This document shows, in pieces, positions 7,152-11,856 of a stretch of 11,856 bases of DNA. The number at the start of each line of letters is the position of its first letter. Position 1 is the stretch's first letter. Location: positions 1 to 11,856 of the forward strand of contig JBHHXI010000099.1 of NCBI GenBank assembly GCA_046756945.1, given 5' to 3'. The notes beneath the pieces were generated by a model. That model was not told the DNA's origin, did not search any database, and saw only the letters and a program-made list of their open reading frames with translations. The position numbers and the translations under genes are program-made. This DNA comes from JACZQZ01 sp046756945 (GTDB lineage Bacteria > Pseudomonadota > Alphaproteobacteria > Rhodospirillales > 2-02-FULL-58-16).

Positions 7152-7454
7152 GACACGGCCCAATATCGTTGAATAGTGGAATACTGCCCGGAAGGGATCA
7201 TAAAACCAAACCCCCGGCCGGGCTAGGTCATGGACTAATTTACCGGTATTGGGCGTGGCAATGCCCGCCCACGGGTCGACGCCGGTCATGGGTAACGAAC
7301 CCGGCGGACTGCCGGGTTCGACCATGAGCGGACATTCATTGGATTAACGCGTATCAGCAGGAACGGGGGCACCGGAACCCCGTGGCGGCCGTACCTCTTT
7401 GTCCGTGTCTGGGGCCAGTTGGCGCGGACGGCAACCCGTTTTCCCCACCCCCAA
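7152..7454. other. Intergenic region between the UPF0016 gene and pabB
   Basis: This 303-bp stretch on the minus strand follows the UPF0016 gene and precedes pabB. It holds a perfect 10-bp hairpin (7296-7320) and AT-richer sequence just upstream of pabB (about 7160-7215) where a promoter is likely, although no clear -35/-10 pair can be named. A 58-codon upstream extension of the pabB frame covers part of it. No other gene was seen. Confidence 0.5.
7296..7320 (-). terminator. Perfect 10-bp stem-loop between UPF0016 gene and pabB
   Basis: CGAACCCGGC (7296-7305) and GCCGGGTTCG (7311-7320) pair perfectly around a 5-nt GGACT loop. It lies 135 bp past the UPF0016 stop and 145 bp before the pabB start. 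There is no T tract on either strand, so it is a possible but not a classic terminator; a role in the pabB leader is also possible. Confidence 0.4.
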
Positions 7455-7733
7455 TTATGCACCCCGGAAATGTTCGACGAGCAACCATCCCCCGATGGCG
7501 ACAAAGCCGATCCCGGCGATCATTTTCAGGGGCAACATCTCCAGATAGCGAGAGGCCAGATTGCCGGCCAGAACCGCGATACCCGTTGACAGGACCAGGG
7601 CCGAGGCGGCGGCAAAGAAGACCATGATCGGGCTCAGGTTTCGGTCGCTGGCAAACAGTAAAGTCGCCAGTTGGGTCTTGTCCCCCATTTCGGCAAGGAA
7701 CACGGCGGCAAAGATTGAGACAAGCTTGAGCAT
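7455..7733 (-). CDS. Half-size UPF0016/GDT1 (TMEM165-like) membrane protein
   Basis: A 92-residue hydrophobic protein with three predicted membrane segments (about 2-25, 36-57 and 69-87). The first contains the family signature E-x-G-D-K-T (Glu15-Met-Gly-Asp-Lys-Thr20, followed by QLATLLFA), which forms the cation site. Most members have two such halves and about 190 residues or more; this gene encodes only one, so it would have to work as a homodimer or with another half encoded elsewhere. Characterised relatives move Mn2+ or Ca2+, generally by exchange for protons, so manganese export is the best guess but is not shown here. The ATG at 7733 has GAGGA 9 nt upstream. It lies downstream of folE and the MITE-like element on the same strand. 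Confidence 0.9.
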   Translation of the reverse strand: MLKLVSIFAAVFLAEMGDKTQLATLLFASDRNLSPIMVFFAAASALVLSTGIAVLAGNLASRYLEMLPLKMIAGIGFVAIGGWLLVEHFRGA

Positions 7734-7797
7734 AGGGTGTTGTCCTCGAGGGATAAGCCGACGCCGATCTTAGACGCGTTATCGTGAGGCCGCCACC

Positions 7798-7817
7798 TGA
7801 GCCGATTTGAGCCGATT
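7798..7817. promoter_or_regulatory. Tandem TGAGCCGATT repeat in the UPF0016 upstream region
   Basis: TGAGCCGATT occurs twice head to tail (7798-7807 and 7808-7817), about 65-85 bp upstream of the UPF0016 start. The 10-bp period places both copies on nearly the same face of the helix, as for tandem regulator sites. No known motif is matched. Confidence 0.35.
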
Positions 7818-7876
7818 CAGGAGGGATCGCCGCCCATCCGGTTTCGCAATGTTTCGGACCTCTGACGCGCCTGGCT

Positions 7877-7954
7877 GTACGCCCTACACATGCGTACGGG
7901 CCGACGTGTCCGAGTGCGCCGGTCTGGCGACCGGTGTCGGCGTCAAAGCCGACA
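7877..7954 (-). promoter_or_regulatory. Three consecutive stem-loops in the UPF0016 leader
   Basis: Perfect stems: GTACGC/GCGTAC with a 9-nt loop (7877-7897), CCGGTC/GACCGG with loop TGGC (7919-7934), and immediately adjacent TGTCGGC/GCCGACA with loop GTCAAA (7935-7954). They lie 144-221 bp upstream of the UPF0016 start and may be a structured leader or a folE 3' terminator region. GC-rich DNA yields chance stems, so confidence is limited. Confidence 0.35.
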
Positions 7955-7999
7955 TCGGCGCCCCGCCGCTGACTCAACTCCCGTTCAGGGGAACACGAC

Positions 8000-8180
8000 C
8001 TAGCAGGCTGCTGAAAAAGGGCGTTGCTGGTGCCTTATGCTTCGAGACGGCGCTCCGCGCCTCCTCAGCATGAGGGGTAAGTGTTTGATTATATGAGAAT
8101 CCTCATCCTGAGGAGCCGCCCAAAGGGCGGCGTCTCGAAGGATAGGACGGCACATGGGTGGTTTTTCAGCAGCCTGCTAG
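8000..8180. mobile_element. MITE-like element with 18-bp inverted ends in a CTAG duplication
   Basis: TAGCAGGCTGCTGAAAAA (8001-8018) and its exact complement TTTTTCAGCAGCCTGCTA (8162-8179) face each other. With CTAG at both edges (8000-8003 and 8177-8180) read as a 4-bp target duplication, the element is 173 bp (8004-8176) with 15-bp inverted ends. There is no room for a transposase, so it is non-autonomous. GCAGGCTGCTGAAAAA-type ends are, as I recall, common on proteobacterial insertion sequences, and a CTAG/YTAR target fits IS5-like enzymes; the mobilising family is not proven. The interior is itself palindromic. The right edge overlaps the folE stop codon. Confidence 0.88.
8040..8140. repeat. 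Inner inverted arms of the MITE-like element (REP-like palindrome)
   Basis: The left arm (8040-8075) runs from CTTCGAGACGGCGC to CTCCTCAGCATGAGG; the right arm (8101-8140) runs from CCTCATCCTGAGGAG to GGCGTCTCGAAG. The arms are imperfect inverted copies separated by an AT-rich 25-bp centre. The CCTCATCCTGAGGAG...GTCTCGAAG pattern resembles a palindromic repeat common in alphaproteobacterial genomes (from memory). Transcribed, it would fold into one long hairpin. Confidence 0.75.
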
Positions 8181-8839
8181 ACGAAGTGGATTTCACCGCC
8201 CGCCGGGTTGCCGATCATGGCCAGGAACTCGCGCCGCGTCGATGGGTTGTCGCGAAACGCGCCCAGCATGCGGCTGGTCACCATCATCGCGCCGGGCTTG
8301 TGCACGCCGCGCGTCGTCATGCAATGGTGCGCCGCCTCGATCACCACGGCGACCCCCTTGGGATTCAGGACCTCGTCGATGACGTTGGCGATCTGGGCCG
8401 TCATCTTCTCCTGGATCTGCAACCGGCGCCCGAAGGCCTCCACCAGGCGCGCCAGCTTGCTGATGCCGACGATCCGCCGGCGCGGAAGGTAGCCCACGTG
8501 GGCCCTGCCGACTATCGGCGCCATGTGGTGCTCGCAGTGGGATTCGAACCGGATGTCGCGCAACACCACCATCTCGTCGTAGCCCTCGCTCTCCTCGAAC
8601 GTACGCTTGAGAATGTCCACCGGGTCCATATCGTACCCGCTGAAAAACTCCTCGTACGCCCGCACCACCCGGGCCGGGGTGTCGCGCAGGCCCTCGCGCC
8701 CCACATCGTCGCCGGCCCAGCGGATGAGGGTGCGCACCGCGTCTTCCGCCTCGGCGCGGCCGGGCCGCCCGGCCGCCGCCCCGGCGGCGGGCGCGCCGTT
8801 CTTGTCCACCACAACGCTGAACGGTTTGCCCCTTTTCAC
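8177..8839 (-). CDS. folE: GTP cyclohydrolase I
   Basis: A 220-residue protein that converts GTP to 7,8-dihydroneopterin triphosphate, the first step of tetrahydrofolate (and biopterin) synthesis; the family forms a toroidal decamer. The zinc ligands are all present: Cys102 and His105 in ESHCEHHMAP and Cys173 in HHCMTTRGVHKPG. The core also shows GLRDTPARVVRAY (50-62), GYLPRRRIVGISKLARLVE (about 116-134) and the C-terminal STRREFLAMI. The first 28 residues are Ala/Gly/Arg-rich and variable in the family. The start is a GTG at 8839 with GGAGGG 5 nt upstream. The last codons, for HFV, are followed by TAG at 8177-8179, which is part of the CTAG target of the MITE-like element, so the element abuts the reading frame without altering it. 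Confidence 0.97.
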   Translation of the reverse strand: MKRGKPFSVVVDKNGAPAAGAAAGRPGRAEAEDAVRTLIRWAGDDVGREGLRDTPARVVRAYEEFFSGYDMDPVDILKRTFEESEGYDEMVVLRDIRFESHCEHHMAPIVGRAHVGYLPRRRIVGISKLARLVEAFGRRLQIQEKMTAQIANVIDEVLNPKGVAVVIEAAHHCMTTRGVHKPGAMMVTSRMLGAFRDNPSTRREFLAMIGNPAGGEIHFV

Positions 8840-9114
8840 GCTGTCCCTCCGTCCTTCATCGCCGCTCTACCGGGCCACGCACGGGCCCGGCTGCCTCGCT
8901 GGCCATGTGGGGGTCCGCCGCCTCCGGTCAAGGCCGAACCGCGGGCAGCGCCGCATGGCCGGCGGCGCGGGCGGACTTTCACCGGCATGTCCGGGAGGAA
9001 TTCCCTGCCCGGCCCAATTTTCCCAGGTTGATGGGGGAAAAGCAATGTCTCCGGGCCGCCCGTCGCGTCCCGGCCGCCGGTGACGCGCACCCCTTCGCGG
9101 CATCGGCCGGCGGC
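8840..9114. other. Gap between folE and the cell wall hydrolase gene
   Basis: This 275-bp stretch carries the 3' region of the hydrolase gene and the folE promoter, both on the minus strand. An inverted repeat TTTTCCC (9018-9024) / GGGAAAA (9035-9041), flanked by an outer GGCCC/GGGCC pair (9011-9015 and 9053-9057), is the best terminator candidate. An Arg/Pro/Gly-rich frame at 8836-9090 overlaps the folE start by 4 bp but has no protein-like features. Confidence 0.4.
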
Positions 9115-9831
9115 TCAGTGCCCCAGCAGCAGCCCCTTGGCGGCCGCCATGATCCGCAGCCAGACGGACGGGCCCGTCTTTGCCGCGGTGGCGTTCGTTT
9201 CCGGCGCCGGATCGGCGCCCGCGACCTCGAGGACCGAAACCTTGTCCGCGGGCAGGACCACATTCCCAGTATCTTCCCCGGTACGCTTCGCCCGCTGCGC
9301 GGAGGCTGCGTCGCGATAAAAAATGTGCCGGCCGATGGTTCGGCCGGGCACCAGAATCTTCCTCCACGCCGGCCGCACATAGACCGCGTGATACCAAAGG
9401 GCGCCCTCGGTTATGTCTTTGGAAAAGCCCCAATAAATCTGCGTGGCGATGGCCTTGCTTTGCTGCCAGGCGTGCCTGTCCCGGGGCCGGTCGCTGCGGC
9501 CGTCGCACCACCAGGAGAACTGGCAGCGGTTGCGGACCCTTTCGCCCCCCTGGCGCACGACCGCGCACACACCCGCCGGATAGCGGTCATCGGACACGCG
9601 GTTCATCACCACGTGCCCCACCGCCATGCGCCCGGCGTCCGGTTCGCTCCGCGCCTCGAAGTAGATGTTAAGGGCCAGGCATTCGATCTCGTCCGACACC
9701 CCGGCCTTCGCGGCGCCCGGAGAGGCCGCGACGAGACAGGCGGCGAACCCGAACAGCCCCATCCACAGGGTATTGCGCCGGGCCCTTGGCCCGGTGGTGC
9801 CGCGACCGGTAAATATGCCTCTTTCCCGCAA
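9115..9831 (-). CDS. SleB-type cell wall hydrolase, exported
   Basis: A protein of up to 238 residues in the Hydrolase_2 (SleB/CwlJ) family, common in alphaproteobacteria as a periplasmic peptidoglycan hydrolase. The core reads ECLALNIYFEARSEP (50-64) with the likely catalytic Glu59, GHVVMNRV (72-79), VCAVVRQGG (88-96), CQFSWWCDG (103-111) and ALWYHAVYVRPAW (144-156). An N-terminal hydrophobic segment (about 22-41, MGLFGFAACLVAASPGAAKA) looks like a signal peptide. The start is uncertain: a TTG at 9831 with AGGGGG 7 nt upstream gives an Arg-rich lead before the signal; an internal ATG at 9762 gives a cleaner signal peptide but has no ribosome site. Cys89, Cys103 and Cys109 may form a disulfide. 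The tail after about residue 190 is unlike the core and of unknown role. It is probably expressed alone. Confidence 0.88.
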   Translation of the reverse strand: MRERGIFTGRGTTGPRARRNTLWMGLFGFAACLVAASPGAAKAGVSDEIECLALNIYFEARSEPDAGRMAVGHVVMNRVSDDRYPAGVCAVVRQGGERVRNRCQFSWWCDGRSDRPRDRHAWQQSKAIATQIYWGFSKDITEGALWYHAVYVRPAWRKILVPGRTIGRHIFYRDAASAQRAKRTGEDTGNVVLPADKVSVLEVAGADPAPETNATAAKTGPSVWLRIMAAAKGLLLGH

Positions 9832-9843
9832 CCGCCAACCCCC

Positions 9844-9856
9844 TGACTTAAAGTCA
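9844..9856. promoter_or_regulatory. TGACTT-A-AAGTCA palindrome near the hydrolase start
   Basis: A perfect 6-1-6 inverted repeat 13 bp upstream of the TTG start at 9831. Its position overlaps the likely leader of the hydrolase mRNA just before the ribosome site, so it may be an operator or a small stem. No known regulator is assigned. Confidence 0.3.
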
Positions 9857-9869
9857 AAACAATGAACAA

Positions 9870-9892
9870 AGGCTGTAATGAAATCACAGCCT
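9870..9892 (-). terminator. Hairpin with T-rich tail upstream of the hydrolase gene
   Basis: AGGCTGT (9870-9876) and ACAGCCT (9886-9892) form a 7-bp stem with a 9-nt loop. On the minus strand it is followed by TTGTTCATTGTTTTGAC, a T-rich but interrupted tail. It lies 39 bp upstream of the hydrolase start, where it may block read-through or act as an attenuator, or end a small RNA from the AT-rich island. Confidence 0.5.
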
Positions 9893-10210
9893 CCGTTTCA
9901 TCGTGCGTGAAGAGAATATTAGCGAGAAGGCGATATGCGCCGCATCCCCCATTTGAGGTATGCCGGGGCAAAATTCCGGTAAATTATTCTAGGAAATTTT
10001 GTACACGCTGTTTTATTGCTTAATTACACATATTTAAGCTGTTATGAATTTATATGTCGTTGCCTTAATACGAATTTCTTATGGGATATACTTTAAGTCC
10101 GGCCCCGTTCGTCGTTGTGACACCAGTCCAAACCGGCGCCCGGACCGTCCGGTGAAGGCGTATAATCCTAATATGTCGGGCAGGATGGTTCGGGCCGCAG
10201 GAATGAGGTC

Positions 10211-10293
10211 AAAGGGGCGTTGCCCCTTTTGATCCCCACCAAGGGCCACGGCCCTTGGAACCCGATTGAAGGGGTCCAGGGGTTAACCCCTGG
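10211..10293. repeat. Cluster of three palindromic hairpins after the isomerase gene
   Basis: AAAGGGGC-GTT-GCCCCTTT (10211-10229, 8-bp stem), CCAAGGGC-CACG-GCCCTTGG (10239-10258, 8-bp stem) and CCAGGGG-TTAA-CCCCTGG (10276-10293, an 18-bp perfect palindrome) follow each other at short spacing. They begin 13 bp after the isomerase stop on the minus strand. Such G/C-run hairpin clusters are typical of dispersed intergenic repeats in Rhodospirillales-type genomes (from memory) and probably also act as a transcript end. Confidence 0.8.
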
Positions 10294-10306
10294 CGCGGCG
10301 CGCCTT

Positions 10307-10972
10307 TCAGGCGGTGCCTTGGCCGCGTTTCGGCAGGCCCCGCTGGCGCATCCGCCACACCAACAGGTCGATGCGGTCCTGGCCGAAGAAGGGCTCGCCC
10401 TCGAAAACGGTGGTCGGCACGCCCCAGTGGCCGGCCGCCGCGTGGTCCTCCTGGTTCTCCTGAATCGCGGTGTCGTATTTGGCCGGGTCGGCGGCGATCT
10501 GCCGGTCCAGGACCTCGAGATCGAGGCCGGCGCGGGCCACCGCGTCGGCCAGGTGCGTCCCCTGGTCCCAGCCGTCGACCGTTCCGTCCCACAGGATCCG
10601 CGACACCTGATCGAGGAACGCCAGGCCCCGCCCCGTCAGCACCGCCGCCATGCCCAGGCGCGTCAGCCGGTGGATGTAGGGCTGCTCGGGCGCGATGGCG
10701 TTGGTTTCCATGTCCATGACGATGGGGTCGGGCAGCGGGCGGCGGTAGGGAATGCCCAGGCGGTCGGCCACCCGCTGTGAATCGAGGAGGTGGTAGGGGC
10801 GGTATTGGGGATTCACCCGCTTGAAGAATTCCGGGCTGCGGATGGCGATGGGGTACACCGGGCGCACGTTCACCCGCACCTCGTATTCCCGGCCGATGGC
10901 GAGGATGCGGTCCAGCGCCAGGTAACAGTACGGGCTGCGGAAAGACCAGAACAGGTCGAAGGAAAAATGCAC
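10307..10972 (-). CDS. 2-hydroxychromene-2-carboxylate isomerase-like DsbA-fold protein
   Basis: A 221-residue cytosolic protein of the DsbA/GST-kappa thioredoxin-fold family. The first strand is followed by FWSFRSPYCYLALDRI (8-23) with the SPY motif (Ser13-Pro14-Tyr15) that binds glutathione in HCCA isomerases, in place of the CxxC of true DsbA. WGVPTTVFEGEPFFGQDRIDLL (about 183-204) holds the cis-Pro (Pro186) and the typical C-terminal helix. Named relatives isomerise 2-hydroxychromene-2-carboxylate in naphthalene breakdown, but most homologues have unknown substrates and no aromatic-degradation genes are near, so the exact reaction is open. The GTG at 10972 was chosen because GAGG lies 7 nt upstream and it gives the family length; the frame stays open to an upstream start at 11125, giving an improbable Arg/Pro-rich lead. 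Three hairpins follow the gene. Confidence 0.88.
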   Translation of the reverse strand: MHFSFDLFWSFRSPYCYLALDRILAIGREYEVRVNVRPVYPIAIRSPEFFKRVNPQYRPYHLLDSQRVADRLGIPYRRPLPDPIVMDMETNAIAPEQPYIHRLTRLGMAAVLTGRGLAFLDQVSRILWDGTVDGWDQGTHLADAVARAGLDLEVLDRQIAADPAKYDTAIQENQEDHAAAGHWGVPTTVFEGEPFFGQDRIDLLVWRMRQRGLPKRGQGTA

Positions 10973-11148
10973 GGCGGCACCTCTGCTCTTGAAAGCATGC
11001 ACATTAACCCGCCGCCGCCGGCTTGGGCGAGGATTCCCGCCCGTAAACGGCGCCCGTGCCGTCGGCGCACGGGGGACCCGGCCGGCGATAAGCGGCCGAC
11101 GCGGAGTGTCTTGGGTTCGGGCCACCGGGACAGCGGCCGGTTCAACAA

Positions 11149-11165
11149 ATTGTGAGGGATTGTGA
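11149..11165. promoter_or_regulatory. Direct repeat ATTGTGA, 10-bp period
   Basis: ATTGTGA occurs at 11149-11155 and 11159-11165, separated by GGG. On the minus strand each copy reads TCACAAT, whose CACAAT is a 4-of-6 match to a -10 box, so one may be the isomerase promoter. It lies 20 bp from the FNR-type box. Confidence 0.3.
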
Positions 11166-11184
11166 TCGAAATGCCCGATCGGAA

Positions 11185-11198
11185 TTGATCCAGGTCAA
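11185..11198. promoter_or_regulatory. FNR/FixK-type box TTGATCCAGGTCAA
   Basis: TTGAT-CCAG-GTCAA matches TTGAT-N4-ATCAA at 9 of 10 fixed positions and fits TTGA-N6-TCAA exactly, the core site of FNR/FixK/Anr regulators of low-oxygen or redox response. The centre is at 11191.5. For the minus strand, a CACAAT -10 at 11159-11164 would put it near -40, the class II activator position, upstream of the isomerase; for the plus strand it lies about 168 bp before the DUF6969-type start. Confidence 0.5.
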
Positions 11199-11359
11199 GA
11201 TGCGGCCGTCGATTAACGGCGATCAACCCCGATATCCCGTCGCGGGCGAGTCGCACGGTACCCGCGGAAAGGACAACAGGAACATTGACACGACCGGGGG
11301 ATCGGCGGGCGGCGGCAACGCCCGCGCGGACCCCGCGAAACGGACTGAGGGAGGCGCCG

Positions 11360-11856
11360 ATGGTCAAATGGAAGGATTTTTCGGCCGGCGAGCTGGAGAC
11401 GATGGCCGCGGCGGGGGAACAGGTCCTCGAATGCTACCGCGTGCTCCAGAAGAGCGGCAGCAACGTGGTCGCCGAGGTGCTCCGCGGGCAGGGCACGTTT
11501 TACGAGTTCGACCACTACCCGGCGGGCGACGTCTACGACCCGGACACCCACGCACAGTACTACTACCACGCCCACCGGGAAGGCGAGCACGGCCACTTCC
11601 ACACTTTCCTGAGGGAAAAGGGCATGCCCGGGGACTGCCGCCCGGTGGAACAGTCCGAGGCGCCCTTCATGAAGGAGCGCGACGACACCCTCAGCCACCT
11701 GATCGCCATCTCCATGAACCGGGCGGGCTTCCCCATCGGCCTGTTCACCACCAACAGGTGGATCACCGCCGACAACTGGTACACGGCCGGCGACGTGATC
11801 AGGATGCTGGACCGCTTCGACATGGACCTGGCGTGGCCGTCCTGGCCGGTCAACAT
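11360..11856 (+). CDS. DUF6969-type protein, cut by the window end
   Basis: The frame opens at ATG 11360 after GGGAGG (5-6 nt upstream) and stays open to the window edge, giving 165 residues; the C-terminus is missing. The sequence contains CYRVLQKSGSNVVAEVLRGQG (about 25-45), FYEFDHYPAGDVYD (47-60), YYYHAHREGEHGHFHTFLRE (67-86), SHLIAISMNRAGFPIGLFTTNRW (about 112-134) and a PSWPVN end. From memory this matches the family called DUF6969, whose function is unknown; there is no signal peptide or membrane segment. The cluster His64, His70, His72, His77, His79 and His81 with nearby acidic residues looks able to bind a metal ion, which is an inference. It is divergent from the isomerase gene and may share its FNR-type control. 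Confidence 0.8.
   Translation, partial: MVKWKDFSAGELETMAAAGEQVLECYRVLQKSGSNVVAEVLRGQGTFYEFDHYPAGDVYDPDTHAQYYYHAHREGEHGHFHTFLREKGMPGDCRPVEQSEAPFMKERDDTLSHLIAISMNRAGFPIGLFTTNRWITADNWYTAGDVIRMLDRFDMDLAWPSWPVN

Larger units (their letters stand above)
7734..7999. other. Structured leader region upstream of the UPF0016 gene
   Basis: Together with the MITE-like element this fills the 443 bp between the UPF0016 gene and folE. It holds a 10-bp tandem repeat (7798-7817) and three consecutive stem-loops (7877-7897, 7919-7934, 7935-7954). No coding sequence is supported. I compared it by eye with the yybP-ykoY manganese riboswitch, often found before Mn exporter genes, and did not find the GGGGAGUA or CAAGACC core. 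Confidence 0.5.
9832..10306. other. Intergenic region with an AT-rich island
   Basis: This 475-bp stretch contains no supported gene. From the hydrolase side it holds a 13-bp palindrome (9844-9856), a hairpin (9870-9892), an AT-rich island (about 9970-10100; only 15 of 60 bases are G or C at 10021-10080) and a cluster of three hairpin repeats (10211-10293). A 62-codon frame at 10044-10232 has no ribosome site and ends inside a hairpin, so it is not called. Confidence 0.6.
10973..11359. other. Divergent intergenic region with an FNR/FixK-type box
   Basis: The isomerase gene (-) and the DUF6969-type gene (+) are transcribed away from this 387-bp region, so it must hold both promoters. Two regulatory candidates are listed separately. 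A TTGACA at 11285-11290 has no acceptable -10 at 16-18 bp, so no sigma-70 promoter can be named. No coding sequence is supported inside it. Confidence 0.55.

Noticed and set aside
7296..7330. Possible tRNA T-arm (GGTTCGACC) near 7315
   Set aside because: No acceptor, D or anticodon stems can be assembled around it; the bases belong to a simple hairpin.
8836..9090. 84-codon minus-strand frame overlapping the folE start by 4 bp (GTGA)
   Set aside because: Arg/Pro/Gly-rich composition without motifs, GTG start and no family; the overlap is likely a coincidence of GC-rich sequence.
9606..9971. 121-codon minus-strand frame across the hydrolase leader
   Set aside because: Half of it overlaps the hydrolase in another frame and the rest crosses a hairpin; no protein features.
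10044..10232. 62-codon plus-strand frame starting in the AT-rich island
   Set aside because: No ribosome site, composition shifts abruptly with the DNA, and the stop lies at a repeat hairpin.
11285..11313. TTGACA as a -35 box for the DUF6969-type gene
   Set aside because: At 16-18 bp spacing the sequence is GC-only (GGCGGC region), so there is no acceptable -10.
11563..11856. Minus-strand frame at the right edge
   Set aside because: Antisense to the plus-strand DUF6969-type gene, which has a strong ribosome site and family-like sequence.

Overview
The window is about 11.9 kb of GC-rich DNA with strong G/C preference at third codon positions. The gene families and the dense palindromic intergenic repeats suggest an alphaproteobacterium, possibly of the Rhodospirillales type. 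This is an inference from content; there is no rRNA or other marker gene here. No tRNA, rRNA, CRISPR array or transposase gene was found.

Layout. Positions 1-321 (+) are the 3' end of an unidentified gene built of a perfect 114-bp (38-residue) tandem repeat. It faces a minus-strand block across a shared hairpin terminator. Positions 380-2878 (-) form a tightly coupled operon: an ABC ATPase, a MacB/FtsX-type permease (4-bp ATGA overlap) and a secreted DUF3299-like protein. Just upstream on the same strand is a large exported PafA-type alkaline phosphatase (3050-4756) with a full set of active-site residues. After a 392-bp gap come pabA and pabB (5149-7151, ATGA overlap), which make aminodeoxychorismate for folate synthesis. 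Next is a half-size UPF0016/GDT1 membrane protein (7455-7733) with a structured leader, then a 173-bp MITE-like element in a duplicated CTAG target, inserted exactly at the stop codon of folE (8177-8839). folE is GTP cyclohydrolase I, the entry to the pterin branch of folate synthesis. A SleB-type cell wall hydrolase (9115-9831) follows, then an AT-rich island, a cluster of three hairpin repeats, and a DsbA-fold 2-hydroxychromene-2-carboxylate isomerase-like protein (10307-10972, -). A divergent intergenic region with a good FNR/FixK-type box separates it from a plus-strand gene of the DUF6969 type, cut by the window end (11360-11856).

How the genes work together. pabA/pabB and folE feed the two arms of folate synthesis. 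The ABC operon and the phosphatase act at or beyond the inner membrane, and the SleB-like enzyme acts on the wall. Most genes look like chromosomal housekeeping or envelope genes. The less ordinary content is in the repeat-encoded tail at 1-321, the possible ATPase-permease frameshift site, the element at the folE stop codon, the leader of the UPF0016 gene and the FNR-type box.
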